DNA of 64,000 nucleotides, from assembly GCF_007746075.1 (NCBI RefSeq), contig NZ_CP036339.1:6504028-6568027 (forward strand), given 5' to 3'. This document shows, one piece after another, positions 35,366-44,455 of the stretch (its first letter is position 1; each line of letters starts with the position of its first letter). This DNA comes from Lacipirellula limnantheis (GTDB taxonomy: Bacteria; Planctomycetota; Planctomycetia; Pirellulales; Lacipirellulaceae). The position numbers and the translations under genes were made by a program. The notes below the pieces were generated by a model that searched no databases, was not told the origin of the DNA, and worked only from the letters and a program-made list of their open reading frames with translations.

Positions 35366-38300
35366 ATGCTGCATACGCTCCGTTCGCTGCTGGCAATCGC
35401 CACGCTGCTGCTTGCTTCGACCGCCGTCGCCCCCATCGCTCGCGCCGCCGACGGGGAGGCGGAGTGGATCTGGTCGCCAGCGCAAAAGCGAAACGACATT
35501 CCGGTGGGCAGCTGCTTCTTCCGCAAGTCGTTCGAGGTGGCAAACGCCGAAGCGGCGGAGGTGCACCTCACGGCCGACAACGAGTTCGAGCTGTTCGTCA
35601 ACGGCAAGCCGGTCGCCAAGGGAACGGACTGGCGGCAGCTGCAGGTTCACGACATTACCGATCTGTTGCTGCCTGGCCGCAACACGGTGGCCGTTCGCGT
35701 TGACAACAAGGACGCCGGTTCGGCGGGCCTAGCAGCGCGGGTGATCGTCAAGCAAGTCGGCGGCACGTTCGAAGGATTCTCGACCGACGACACGTGGAAG
35801 ACAAGCGTCCGCGAGTTCGCTAACTGGACCGTCCCGCAGTTCAACGACAACGATTGGGTGGCCGCGGCCAGCTACGGCGAAATGGGCGACGCGCTGCCGT
35901 GGGGCAATGAGATCGTCATCGAGGGCGTGGGCGCCCGGTTCATCGTCGACAAGGAGTTCGAAGTCGAGCGAATCATGCGCGACGACGAAGTCGGCTCGTT
36001 GATCGCAATGACGTTCGACTCCCGCGGCAACATCTTCGCCTCGCAAGAGGGCGGCCACCTGATGCTGCTGACCGACGCGGACGGCAACGGCATCCACGAC
36101 AAGGCGACCACGTTCTGCGACAAAGTGAAGAACTCACAAGGACTGCTGGCGATCGGGCTGCGCCTGTTCGTCGTCGGCGACGGGCCCGAAGGAATGGGGC
36201 TGTACCGCTTGCGCGACGTCGACCGCAACGGCGAGGCGGACGAAATCGTGAAGCTGCTGAGCTTCAAAGGGTCTAAGGGCGAACATGGCGCCCACGGCTT
36301 ACGGTTGGGGCCTGACGGATTGATTTACGTCATTGTCGGCAACTTCACCCGCGCCGACGGCACGCCGACTTCACGCAGTCCTTATCGACTATGGTACGAA
36401 GGCGATCTCATCCTGCCGAAGTACGAGGACCCGGGGGGGCACGCCGTCGGCATTCCCTCGCCGGGCGGCACGATCTTCCGTACCGATGCCAATGGCAGCT
36501 TTGTCGAGTACATTGCCGGCGGTCTGCGCAACGCTTATGACTTCGCGTTTGATCTGGACGGCGAATTGTTCACCTACGACGCCGACATGGAGTGGGACCG
36601 CGGCGCGCCGTGGTATCGGCCGACGCGCGTGAACCACGTTCCCGCCGGCGCCGAATTGGGCTGGCGGAGCGGCTGGTCAAAGTGGCCGGAGTATTACTTG
36701 GACAGTTTGCCGTCGGCCGTCGACGTCGGACCCGGGTCGCCGACCGGCGTGGAGTTTTATGATCACTACGCCTACCCGGCAAAATACCAGGGGGCGATGT
36801 TCGGCTGCGATTGGGCGACCGGCAAGATTCATGCGATCACGTTCCAGCGCGACGGCGCCAGCTATGTCGGCAAGGACGAAGTGTTCCTCGAAGGTCGCCC
36901 GCTCAACGCCACGGATTGTGCGGTGGGCCCTGACGGTTCCCTGTACTTCTGCACCGGGGGCCGCGGTACGGACGGCGGCGTCTATCGCGTTCGGTGCAAC
37001 GTGCCGGTGGGCCCGGAAATGTCCGACATGGGTGAAGGAATTGAGCGTGCCCTGCGACAGCCGCAGATCGACGCCGACTGGGCGCGGGCCAAGGCGGCCG
37101 GCGTGCGACAGGCGCTGGGCGACAAATGGGAAAGCGAGCTCCATGCGGTCGCGTTGAACCCTGATCGCATCATCCGCGAACGAGCCCGTGCGATTGATTT
37201 GCTCGTCTACTTCGGCCCACGGCCGAGCGACCAATTGCTCGTGAAGTTGTCGACCGACGTCGAGCCGGCCATTCGCGCGAAGGCGGCGCGGCTCATGTAC
37301 ATCAGCGACGACGCCGGCGTGCGGGCGGCGCTCACCAAGTGTCTACAGGACAGCGATCCGCTGGTCCGCCGCTGCGCGTGCGAGTCGCTTATGCGCCGCG
37401 GCGCGCTCCCGGCGGCAGCGGACGTCCTGCCGCTGCTCGGCGACGACGACCGCTTCACCGCGTTCGCAGCGCGCCGAGTGATCGAGCAACTGCCGGTCGA
37501 ATCGTGGAGCGGCAACGTCCTGAAGGAGACGAAGCCGCAGCCGTTCTGCGTCGGCGCCCTGGCGCTGGTCAATGTCGAACGGAAGCCCGCGACCTCGCAG
37601 GCGGTAATCGAACGCTGCCTTGCCATGTTGCAAGGCGGCCCAACCGAACTCGAACGAGTCAACCTGCTGCGCGTCATCGAAGTGGCGATGTTCCACGGCA
37701 AGCTCGATGCGAAAAGCACGCCTAAGCTCGCTACGCCGCTCTTGGCGATGTATCCCACCGACGAACCAGCGGCGAATCGGGAACTGGTGCGGCTGCTGAC
37801 ATTCCTACAAGTTGACGGCGCCGCCGCGAAGTTCGCGACGGAACTGGCGAAGGCGGACGTGCCGATGGAAGAAAAGCTGCACGTCGCCGCCTACGCGGCG
37901 CGTCTGAACGCCGGCTGGTCGACGGCGTCGAAACTGGAACTGCTGAAATTCTACGAGCAGGCCCGCACCGTCAAAGGAGGCTACAGCGTCGACAAGTATG
38001 TGGAGAATTTCACACGAGATTACCTGAAGAATCTGACCATAGCGGAGCGGCAACACCTGATTTCCGGCGGCGACAAGTGGCCGGCGTCAGCCCTATCGAC
38101 GCTCGCCAGTTTGCCCGAGAATCCCGGCCCTCAAGTGCTGGAAGCGGTCCGCGAGCTGGACGGGCGCATTGCACCGAAGTGCGCCGAGAGCGATCTTTAC
38201 CGACGGCTGCGAGTCGGCGTCATCGCCGTGCTAGGCGCCAACGACGAGCCGGCGTCCCAAGAATACTTGCGCTCAATCTATCGCGACGAACCCGAATACC

Positions 38301-39130
38301 GCGGCCCGGTGGCGATGAGCCTCACGCAACATCCGGGAGGCGAAAACTGGAAGCTGCTGGTCGAATCGCTCAAAACAGTTGAGGGACCGATGGCGCAAGA
38401 GGTGCTTAGCGCACTGACGCGGGTGAATCAGCGCCCGGCCGACGCGGCAACTTTCCGCGACGTGATCTTGCTGGGACTAAAGCTGGGCGACAACGGCGGA
38501 GCCGACGCGATGAAGCTCCTCACGCATTGGACGGGCCAAAACGGAACCGACATGGCGGGATGGCAGCGCTGGTATGCCGTGAAGTTCCCGCAGGCCCCGC
38601 CCGCGGAGCTGCCGAGCGACGCCGGTCGCGACAAGTGGAGCTACGAGGAACTGCTGACGTTCCTCAACAGCGATCAGGGGAAGCAGGGCGACGCCGAGCG
38701 GGGCGCGCGGGTCTTCACGCAAGCGCAGTGCGCATCGTGTCATCGCATTGGGACGAACGGCGAAACAATGGGTCCCGACCTCACCGCGGTCGCGCGGCGG
38801 TTTCAGCGCAAGGAGATCCTTGAGTCGATCGTTTATCCGTCGCACGCGATCAGCGACCAGTATGCGGCCAAGGTCGTGACGGCCGGCGGCAAGAGCTACG
38901 CGGGGTTAGTCTCGCAGCAGGCTAGCGGCGACGTCACGGTCCTGCAGACGAATGGCCAGAAAGTCGTACTCTCGCGGAACCTAATCGACGACATCCAGCC
39001 AAGCGACGTTTCAGCAATGCCGACGGGGCTGCTTAATCCGCTCACGCTGGAGCAGGTTGCGGATTTGTTCACGTTCCTGGGGGCTCAAGGGAGCAACGAC
39101 GTTGCGAGCCGCGGGACAACTGCGAAGTAG
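35366..39130 (+). CDS. Exported PVC-type heme-binding CxxCH protein with HEAT repeats
   Basis: A 1254-residue exported protein (signal MLHTLRSLLAIATLLLASTA, cut near ARAAD; ribosome site AAGGA). N-terminal about 160 residues resemble a galactose-binding/GH2-type sandwich (ADNEFELFVNGKPVAKGTDW, DITDLLLPGRNTVAVRVDN). Residues about 200-560 are a PVC membrane-bound dehydrogenase-type beta-propeller (MTFDSRGNIFASQEGGHLML LTDADGNGIHDKA, GEHGAHGLRLGPDGLIYVIV GNF). Residues about 590-1050 carry HEAT-like helices (RAKAARLMYISDDAGVRAAL). The C-terminal domain has one c-type heme site, CASCH at about residue 1122, in the TIGR02603-like context QCASCHRIGTNGETMGPDLT. Family members are numerous in planctomycetes and presumed periplasmic dehydrogenases or electron carriers of unknown substrate. 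Confidence 0.9.
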   Translation: MLHTLRSLLAIATLLLASTAVAPIARAADGEAEWIWSPAQKRNDIPVGSCFFRKSFEVANAEAAEVHLTADNEFELFVNGKPVAKGTDWRQLQVHDITDLLLPGRNTVAVRVDNKDAGSAGLAARVIVKQVGGTFEGFSTDDTWKTSVREFANWTVPQFNDNDWVAAASYGEMGDALPWGNEIVIEGVGARFIVDKEFEVERIMRDDEVGSLIAMTFDSRGNIFASQEGGHLMLLTDADGNGIHDKATTFCDKVKNSQGLLAIGLRLFVVGDGPEGMGLYRLRDVDRNGEADEIVKLLSFKGSKGEHGAHGLRLGPDGLIYVIVGNFTRADGTPTSRSPYRLWYEGDLILPKYEDPGGHAVGIPSPGGTIFRTDANGSFVEYIAGGLRNAYDFAFDLDGELFTYDADMEWDRGAPWYRPTRVNHVPAGAELGWRSGWSKWPEYYLDSLPSAVDVGPGSPTGVEFYDHYAYPAKYQGAMFGCDWATGKIHAITFQRDGASYVGKDEVFLEGRPLNATDCAVGPDGSLYFCTGGRGTDGGVYRVRCNVPVGPEMSDMGEGIERALRQPQIDADWARAKAAGVRQALGDKWESELHAVALNPDRIIRERARAIDLLVYFGPRPSDQLLVKLSTDVEPAIRAKAARLMYISDDAGVRAALTKCLQDSDPLVRRCACESLMRRGALPAAADVLPLLGDDDRFTAFAARRVIEQLPVESWSGNVLKETKPQPFCVGALALVNVERKPATSQAVIERCLAMLQGGPTELERVNLLRVIEVAMFHGKLDAKSTPKLATPLLAMYPTDEPAANRELVRLLTFLQVDGAAAKFATELAKADVPMEEKLHVAAYAARLNAGWSTASKLELLKFYEQARTVKGGYSVDKYVENFTRDYLKNLTIAERQHLISGGDKWPASALSTLASLPENPGPQVLEAVRELDGRIAPKCAESDLYRRLRVGVIAVLGANDEPASQEYLRSIYRDEPEYRGPVAMSLTQHPGGENWKLLVESLKTVEGPMAQEVLSALTRVNQRPADAATFRDVILLGLKLGDNGGADAMKLLTHWTGQNGTDMAGWQRWYAVKFPQAPPAELPSDAGRDKWSYEELLTFLNSDQGKQGDAERGARVFTQAQCASCHRIGTNGETMGPDLTAVARRFQRKEILESIVYPSHAISDQYAAKVVTAGGKSYAGLVSQQASGDVTVLQTNGQKVVLSRNLIDDIQPSDVSAMPTGLLNPLTLEQVADLFTFLGAQGSNDVASRGTTAK

Positions 39131-39228
39131 CCGCGATATGTCGGGCGAAATCATCCTGAGCGAAGTGAAGAATCTGGAAGCTCGCGAGCGCCGCTCGCGC
39201 GATGCTTAGGTCGTTCTAACGTCGCTTG

Positions 39229-39312
39229 TAGCCTCGTGCTCCGCTCGGGGGTCGGTACCAGTCCGGCAGCCGCCTTCGCGCGCACTGCGACACCCGGCGG
39301 AATCAGGGGCTA
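39229..39312. repeat. Degenerate family I palindromic element
   Basis: Opens GTAGCCTCGTGCTCCGCTCG GGGGTCGGTACCAGTCCGG and ends ACCCGGCGGAATCAGGGGCTA. It follows the same plan as the copies at 53261 and 55020 (GCTCCGC arm, GGGGGTCGG, core, CCGGCGGA arm) but with more mismatches, suggesting an older copy. It is the main content of the gap between the CxxCH protein and the convergent FliL-like gene. Confidence 0.6.
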
Positions 39313-39392
39313 AAATCGCTCCGACGAACTATGGCGCGCTGCTAACTCCATCACGATGCTCAGGATGACTCGCCCGAATCTTGTGCGTGAAC

Positions 39393-39842
39393 TCAGCCGC
39401 TCGACATGGCAAAATCAGTGAGATGAACGTCGCTGATCGGTTTCGGAGTCGGCACCCGCTTGAGCCGCAGGAACAACAGTCGGTGGACTCGTACGAGCTT
39501 CGGGTCGGCCAGGTCCTCAGGCGTCGCTGAGCGCATGGCGGTGAGTGCTTGATCGCGAAGCCGTCTTTTCCAGTGCTCGAATTCATGGATCGTCTCGTCA
39601 GTCGTGCCGGGCGGCAGCACCACGTGGATCGCGAACTTGAGGCTCGCGATTTCGTTGTGCGTCGGCCGAAAGTTGCGGAGGTTGAAAGCGCCCAGATCGA
39701 ATGACCGCGGCAGCGTCGGATCGTGCGGCGGCAACGCCGGCGCGGCGCCGTGGCCTCCTTCGGCCGGTGCGCCATGCCCGCCCCCGCCGCTGGCGAACGC
39801 CGGGCATTGCCAGAATGCGGCGAGCGCCAGCATGAAGAGCAT
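39393..39842 (-). CDS. FliL-like exported protein A
   Basis: A 149-residue protein (from ATG 39842) with a signal peptide or membrane helix (MLFMLALAAFWQCPAFA), a Gly/His-rich linker (GGGGHGAPAEGGHG) and a FliL-type domain: RSFDLGAFNLRNFRPTHNEI, LKFAIHVVLPPGTTDE, LRDQALTAMRSATPEDLADP KLVRVHRLL and the closing ISDVHLTDFAMSSG. Flagellar FliL is a stomatin-like regulator at the motor, but no flagellar gene is near. The gene lies directly downstream of a second FliL-like gene, 40 bases after its stop. An upstream GTG start overlapping that stop (about 39900) is also possible. Confidence 0.7.
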   Translation of the reverse strand: MLFMLALAAFWQCPAFASGGGGHGAPAEGGHGAAPALPPHDPTLPRSFDLGAFNLRNFRPTHNEIASLKFAIHVVLPPGTTDETIHEFEHWKRRLRDQALTAMRSATPEDLADPKLVRVHRLLFLRLKRVPTPKPISDVHLTDFAMSSG

Positions 39843-39882
39843 GCGAACTGACAGCCGAGTGCGGTCGTCGAAGCTTTCAAGA

Positions 39883-40419
39883 CTAATGATGTCCACCTGC
39901 TGCCTCCTTCTTCGGCGCCGCATCGGCGTGCTCGATGGCGTCTGCATCGAATTCGTTCAATACCAATTGCCGTACGCGATCGGCGCCGAGCATCGGTCGG
40001 GCGACCTCGGTGAGCCGCGCCTTCACGGCTGACAGTCGAGGGTCGGCCAATTCGTCGACCGAACTGGTGCGGATGACAGAAATGACGGCGTCGCTCATGG
40101 CGCCTCGATGAGACTCCGCCTCGGCGGCGACGGCGGCCTCATGATCGGGATCGGTTTCGGCGGTTAGTTCAAACTGCAGCCGCATCCAGAAGGCCTCGTC
40201 GGGGGCGACGTCCGGGGCGGCGTCAGTCGGCTTTTGCGTCGCCGCGATGGGAATGTCGAACTTGCCGAGCGAGACGTACGACGCGGTTTCCAGCGGGACG
40301 TCGAACTCGATCTCTTCGAGGTAGTCGACGAGCTTCGGTCCTGCGTGTTTGCCGCAGCCGAGCGACGACAACAGCGTCATGGCGGCGAGCAAAGCGGTTC
40401 GAGTGCGGGAGGCGGGCAT
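39883..40419 (-). CDS. FliL-like lipoprotein B
   Basis: A 178-residue protein. The start MPASRTRTALLAAMTLLSSL GC suggests a lipoprotein signal, though the lipobox (SLGC) is not ideal. The conserved part reads PLETASYVSLGKFDIPI, FWMRLQFELTAETDPDH, MSDAVISVIRTSSVDELADP RLSAVKARLTEVARPMLGAD and VRQLVLNEFDADAI, which keeps the FliL order: ligand strand, amphipathic helix, the 'DLADP' helix and a terminal strand. The tail is rich in Ala, Lys and His. It is the first gene of a two-gene unit and diverges from a third FliL-like gene at 40606. Confidence 0.68.
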   Translation of the reverse strand: MPASRTRTALLAAMTLLSSLGCGKHAGPKLVDYLEEIEFDVPLETASYVSLGKFDIPIAATQKPTDAAPDVAPDEAFWMRLQFELTAETDPDHEAAVAAEAESHRGAMSDAVISVIRTSSVDELADPRLSAVKARLTEVARPMLGADRVRQLVLNEFDADAIEHADAAPKKEAAGGHH

Positions 40420-40605
40420 GATCGTCGCGTGAAGGAGGGAGCTGTCGTTGTTGCCGGCGGCGGCGCGTCGGAACAATCGCTACAACTCCAAGCCTACGCC
40501 GTAAACTCACTGCCGGCCGGCGCACTAGACTTGTCCCGTGCGGGCGCTGTTCATCAGGCGAAGCGCCCGGTATCGATTGGAGCGATTGCGCCGAGGTGAG
40601 CCGAC

Positions 40606-41061
40606 ATGCCAGACGCCGAAAAGCTGAATGCCGCCCGCTGGTCCAGCGTTGTCATGGCGCTGCTGACTTGCGCGCTCGCCGGTTGCTACGACACGGCCGC
40701 ACTGGTGAAGGCACGGCAAGACTCGCGAGATCTGGCCACGATGGAGGAGGTCGACCTTGGCTCCTACCGCATTACCCTGCCGCACGAGCTAGGCGTGGCG
40801 ACGGATAGGCTGATTGACTTCCACGTCTTCGGGCACGTCACGCGCGGCGACCGCCAAGCAATCGACGACGCCCTGCGCATGCGCGGCGCCGAACTTAGGG
40901 CGAAAATGCTGGTTGAGGTCCGGGCGATGGATCCTCACACGTTTGAGGAAGCCGAGCTTGGCACGCTGCGCAAGTCGATTGCCGAAGTCATCAACGGCAC
41001 GCTCGGCCGCCAAGTCGTCAAGCACGTGGGCTTTTTCCGCTTCTCGTTCAATACGATGTAG
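40606..41061 (+). CDS. FliL-like lipoprotein C
   Basis: A 151-residue lipoprotein: signal ending TCALAGC (good lipobox), good ribosome site (GAGGTGA) five bases before ATG 40606. The domain reads LGSYRITLPHELGVATDRLI DFHVFGHVTRGD, then LRAKMLVEVRAMDPHTFEEA ELGTLRKSIAEVINGTLG and VVKHVGFFRFSFNTM, again the FliL layout with its C-terminal FxxF strand. It shares the 186-base region 40420-40605 with the divergent pair, so the three are likely co-regulated. The assignment is by pattern, not by alignment. Confidence 0.68.
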   Translation: MPDAEKLNAARWSSVVMALLTCALAGCYDTAALVKARQDSRDLATMEEVDLGSYRITLPHELGVATDRLIDFHVFGHVTRGDRQAIDDALRMRGAELRAKMLVEVRAMDPHTFEEAELGTLRKSIAEVINGTLGRQVVKHVGFFRFSFNTM

Positions 41062-41095
41062 AAGTCGCGCAACGCCGAGCCGCCCTCAACATCGA

Positions 41096-42310
41096 CTAGC
41101 GGACGACCTTCACGCTAGGGAGGGCGGCCTTGAGCTCCGCGACCCCCGCGTCAGTGGCCGGGGTCTGCGAAATCTGCAGGGTCTTGAGCTTCTTCAGCCC
41201 GTGCAGTTTCTTCAGTCCGGCGTCGCTGACCATCGTGTTGTCGAGATTCAAGAATTCAAGCGCCTTCATCTGGGCGACGTGATCCATCGCTTCGTCATTG
41301 GCGCGGGTCGCCCACAAATCGAGGTACGACAGCTTCGGCAGCTTGGCGAGATGCGCGAGGCCGCCATTCTCGACGCCTGTTTCGCTCAGGTCGAGTTTGA
41401 ACAGCTCTGGCATTCCGGCGAGATACTGCAGCGTCTCATCGGTCACCCACGTGCCGCGCAGGTTCAGCTGCTTCATCTTTGTGAGCCCCTTCAGGTGCTC
41501 GGTGCCGTAGTCGGTAATGGTCGTGCGAAGCAGGTTCAGATCGTCGAGCTCCTTGAGGTCGGCCAAATAGACCATGCCGTCGTCGCTGAGCTTGGCGTCT
41601 TCGAGGTGCAGACCCTTGATCTTCTTCAGGTTCGCCAGGTCCTTGACGCCGGCGTCGGTGATCGACGGGCTGCGGAACTTGACCGCGGCAAGCGTGCTCA
41701 TCTGGCCGATCTGTGCGCACGCTTTATCAGCGAGCGTGCAGCCGCGGAGGTCGAGCAGCCGCAACTTCTTCAGCGGCGCCAGAGCGATCACCCCTTCGTC
41801 GGTCACTTTCGTGTAGGGGAGCATCAGGTGAGTAAGCTCGGGCATCTCGGCGATCGTCGCCATTCCTTCGTTGGTGAGTTGGGCGGAACGCTGCAAATTC
41901 AGTTGCCGAAGCGCCTTGAGCGCCTTGAGCTTTGGCAAACCGGCGTTGGTCACGGCCGTATTCCGGAGCGTCAGGTTCTTGAGCTTCTGCAATCCGGCAA
42001 GCGAGTCGAGCGTGGCGTCATTGACGTCGGCGCCCCAGAGGACGAGCGTATCGAGCGAGCCGAGCTTGCCGATTTCAGCGACGTCGGCCGGCAACGTAGG
42101 GCGATTTTCGAGGTCGATGGAGATGATCTCGCCGGCGGGATTCTTCTTGACCGTCGCTTGCAGCTCCGCGAGGCGATCCTCAATCCCGGCGGCGAACGCC
42201 GGCGCCGCGAGCGCAATCAGGCCAAACAACATTCCCCAACGGCTGGCGGCACGAAACGAAGCAGAAAGTGGGCGGCACGATGCAAAAAGAGTCACGTCGA
42301 TGATCTCCAC
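41096..42310 (-). CDS. Exported leucine-rich repeat protein
   Basis: A 404-residue protein, almost entirely leucine-rich repeats of about 23-24 residues (for example LKNLTLRNTAVTNAGLPKLK, LRLLDLRGCTLADKACAQIG, LFKLDLSETGVENGGLAHLA), some 13 in all. The T-x-V-T-D-x-G spacing is of the bacterial/cysteine-containing-like type common in planctomycetes. A hydrophobic signal (WGMLFGLIALAAPAFA) begins near residue 25, so the start may instead be ATG 42232 (MLFGLI); the GTG at 42310 gives a long n-region. It is probably secreted or periplasmic and binds proteins or carbohydrates. Convergent with FliL-like C. Confidence 0.82.
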   Translation of the reverse strand: MEIIDVTLFASCRPLSASFRAASRWGMLFGLIALAAPAFAAGIEDRLAELQATVKKNPAGEIISIDLENRPTLPADVAEIGKLGSLDTLVLWGADVNDATLDSLAGLQKLKNLTLRNTAVTNAGLPKLKALKALRQLNLQRSAQLTNEGMATIAEMPELTHLMLPYTKVTDEGVIALAPLKKLRLLDLRGCTLADKACAQIGQMSTLAAVKFRSPSITDAGVKDLANLKKIKGLHLEDAKLSDDGMVYLADLKELDDLNLLRTTITDYGTEHLKGLTKMKQLNLRGTWVTDETLQYLAGMPELFKLDLSETGVENGGLAHLAKLPKLSYLDLWATRANDEAMDHVAQMKALEFLNLDNTMVSDAGLKKLHGLKKLKTLQISQTPATDAGVAELKAALPSVKVVR

Positions 42311-42925
42311 GCAGTTGAGCTAGGTTGTCGGCCGCCGCGAGCAATGAGGGGGGATGCATCGACTGGCCACTGGCGAAACACTCAGTCTAGCCTGCCCGAT
42401 TGTGGGGCGACAACTCGCCCCGCAGAGTCGCCGCAGCTGAGTCAGCTCGACGTCGAATGCACTTCAGGATTCCAGGATTGACCGCCGCTTGCGCCGGCGG
42501 GTCCGCTCGGGTTTGCGCAAAGCGCGACGGCGCCTCGTGATTTTGCGTTGAGTGGTTCACTCGTTGGGAGCGAATGTTCATCCCAGCAACTGTTACTCGC
42601 ATACGGCGCTGCGTATTGGCCGTCGGCTTGGCGTGAGCTCGCCGTTGGAGTGGACGCATTTCGACAATGGCGGAGCCGCCAAAAGCAGGCCCCTTCCCGG
42701 CGGCGGCGCGTTGCCAGTCGACGATCCCTCAGCTACAGTCAAGGTTCGCTCCGGCGCCGGCCAACTCTGTGACCGTGGCGCGCACCCCACGGCGCGAACA
42801 GCGACCATCGTTTTGTAGCGGCGGCTCCAGCGATCGTTGCGACCGTTTTGGAAACTCCACCGGCCGCACGTCTCGCGTCGAGCGTGCTCCCATCAGGCAC
42901 ACTATCTCTCCAGGGGCATTCAAAA
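42311..42925. other. Intergenic region, no gene recognised
   Basis: About 615 bases between divergent LRR and oxidoreductase genes. Overlapping short frames on both strands have proline/arginine-rich translations and no ribosome sites. I see no terminator, repeat element or structured RNA. Promoters of both neighbours should be here. Confidence 0.5.
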
Positions 42926-44284
42926 ATGCAACCACAGAAACGGCAGTCCTCGCGTCGTGATTTCATGCGGTATTCGGCTGCGGCCGGCGCCGGCTACTGG
43001 GTCGCCGGGGGCGTCGCCCTCAAGGCGAGCGCATCGGCCAACGAGCAGCTGCAGATCGCCAGCTGCGGGGTCAACGGCAAAGGAAAAAGCGACGTCGAGA
43101 ACGCGTCGAAGTTCGGCAAGATTTACGCTCTGTGCGACGCCGACCGAAAGTTCCTCGACCTGTCGGGACGCTTCTACAAGACCGACAACAAGTTCACCGA
43201 CTACCGTGAGATGATCGACAAGCTGGGCGACAAGATCGACGTCGTTACCTGCAGCACGCCAGACCACACGCACGCGGTGATCCTCGCCAAGGCGATGAAG
43301 GCGGGCAAGCATTGCTACGGACAGAAGCCGCTGACGCATTCGATTTGGGAAGCCCGCGAACTGCAGAACATCGCTCGCGAAGCGGGCGTCGTGACGCAGA
43401 TGGGCAACCAGTACACCGCGTTCGAGCCGATGCGGGAAGCCGCCTATCGTCTGCGTAACGGTCAGGTCGGCACGGTAAAGGAAGTTCACGTCTGGACCAA
43501 TCGCCCGGTCTGGCCGCAAGGCGAGGCTCGCGGCCCCGAGAAGCCAGTGCCGCAGGAACTTGATTGGGAAGCGTGGATCGGCCCGGCGCCAATGCGTCCG
43601 TACGCCGACGGGTATCACACCTTCAAGTGGCGCGGCTGGTGGGACTTTGGCACCGGCGCCCTGGGCGACATGGCTTGCCACACCTGCAACCTGCCGTTCA
43701 TGGGCCTCAACATGCGCGACCCGACCGCGGTCGCCGCCGAGACCTCGGGGCACGACCACGACAGCTATCCGGCGAAGTCGAAGATCAAGTTCGATTTCCC
43801 TGAGCTCGACGGGCGTCCGGCGTTCACGTTCTACTGGTACGACGGGACGAATCTGCCGCCAGCGGAGCTCTACGCCGACTTCGTCAAGCCGGGTAAGGAC
43901 GGCAAGCCCCGCGAGCTCAGCACGAGCGGCTGCTTGATCGTCGGCGACAAGTGCACGATGTACGCCGCGGGCGACTATGCCAACGACGGCATCGAGCTGA
44001 ACAACGGCGTCGAGTGGCTCGACGTCGATTATCCGAAGCCGCCGGGAGCTCCGGAGTTGGGACATGTGCAGGAGTTCTACGAAGCGATCCTCGATCCGAA
44101 GAACAAGAAGGCCGTGTCGAACTTCGTCGACTATGCCGGCCCGCTGACCGAAACGATCCTGCTCGGCAACCTCGCCGTTTGGAAGGATGGACCGGTGAAG
44201 TGGGACGCCAAGACCCTCACGCCCGACGACCCGAGCCTGATGGCAATCGTCAAGCCGACCTACCGCGAAGGTTATTCGCTGTAG
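42926..44284 (+). CDS. Tat-exported Gfo/Idh/MocA-family oxidoreductase
   Basis: A 452-residue protein. ATG 42926 (AGGGG ten bases upstream) opens a twin-arginine signal, SSRRDFMRYSAAAGAGYWVA. The N-terminal Rossmann domain starts QIASCGVNGKGKSDVENASK and continues with VVTCSTPDHTHAVILAKAMK AGKHCYGQKPLTHS, whose K in the EKP/QKP position is the usual catalytic or substrate-binding lysine (glutamate is replaced by Gln here). The C-terminal alpha/beta domain includes WRGWWDFGTGALGDMACHTC N. These planctomycete proteins are presumed to act on sugars or inositols with a bound NAD(P) cofactor loaded before Tat export. Ends at a strong terminator. Confidence 0.9.
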   Translation: MQPQKRQSSRRDFMRYSAAAGAGYWVAGGVALKASASANEQLQIASCGVNGKGKSDVENASKFGKIYALCDADRKFLDLSGRFYKTDNKFTDYREMIDKLGDKIDVVTCSTPDHTHAVILAKAMKAGKHCYGQKPLTHSIWEARELQNIAREAGVVTQMGNQYTAFEPMREAAYRLRNGQVGTVKEVHVWTNRPVWPQGEARGPEKPVPQELDWEAWIGPAPMRPYADGYHTFKWRGWWDFGTGALGDMACHTCNLPFMGLNMRDPTAVAAETSGHDHDSYPAKSKIKFDFPELDGRPAFTFYWYDGTNLPPAELYADFVKPGKDGKPRELSTSGCLIVGDKCTMYAAGDYANDGIELNNGVEWLDVDYPKPPGAPELGHVQEFYEAILDPKNKKAVSNFVDYAGPLTETILLGNLAVWKDGPVKWDAKTLTPDDPSLMAIVKPTYREGYSL

Positions 44285-44313
44285 TCGTTGGACGATGAAT
44301 CGAGTGCAACTTC

Positions 44314-44350
44314 AACCGGCCCGGAGCTCTTGAGCTTCGGGCCGGTTTTT
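44314..44350 (+). terminator. Rho-independent terminator
   Basis: AACCGGCCCGGAGCTC and GAGCTTCGGGCCGGTT pair through most of 16 positions with a two-base turn, followed by TTT within a run of five T. It lies 30 bases after the oxidoreductase stop. Confidence 0.85.
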
Positions 44351-44455
44351 CGTTGGCAGGTAAACTTCTTTACCACGAAGCACAGAATGAAGTTGAATTT
44401 GCCTTTTCGTTCCTTTCACCTGAATCGCGGTTAAATTAAGGGCGGAGGATCACCA

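Noticed and set aside
40814..42481. Plus-strand frame of 555 codons
   Set aside because: Antisense to the LRR gene; its apparent repeats are the complement of the leucine-rich repeats.
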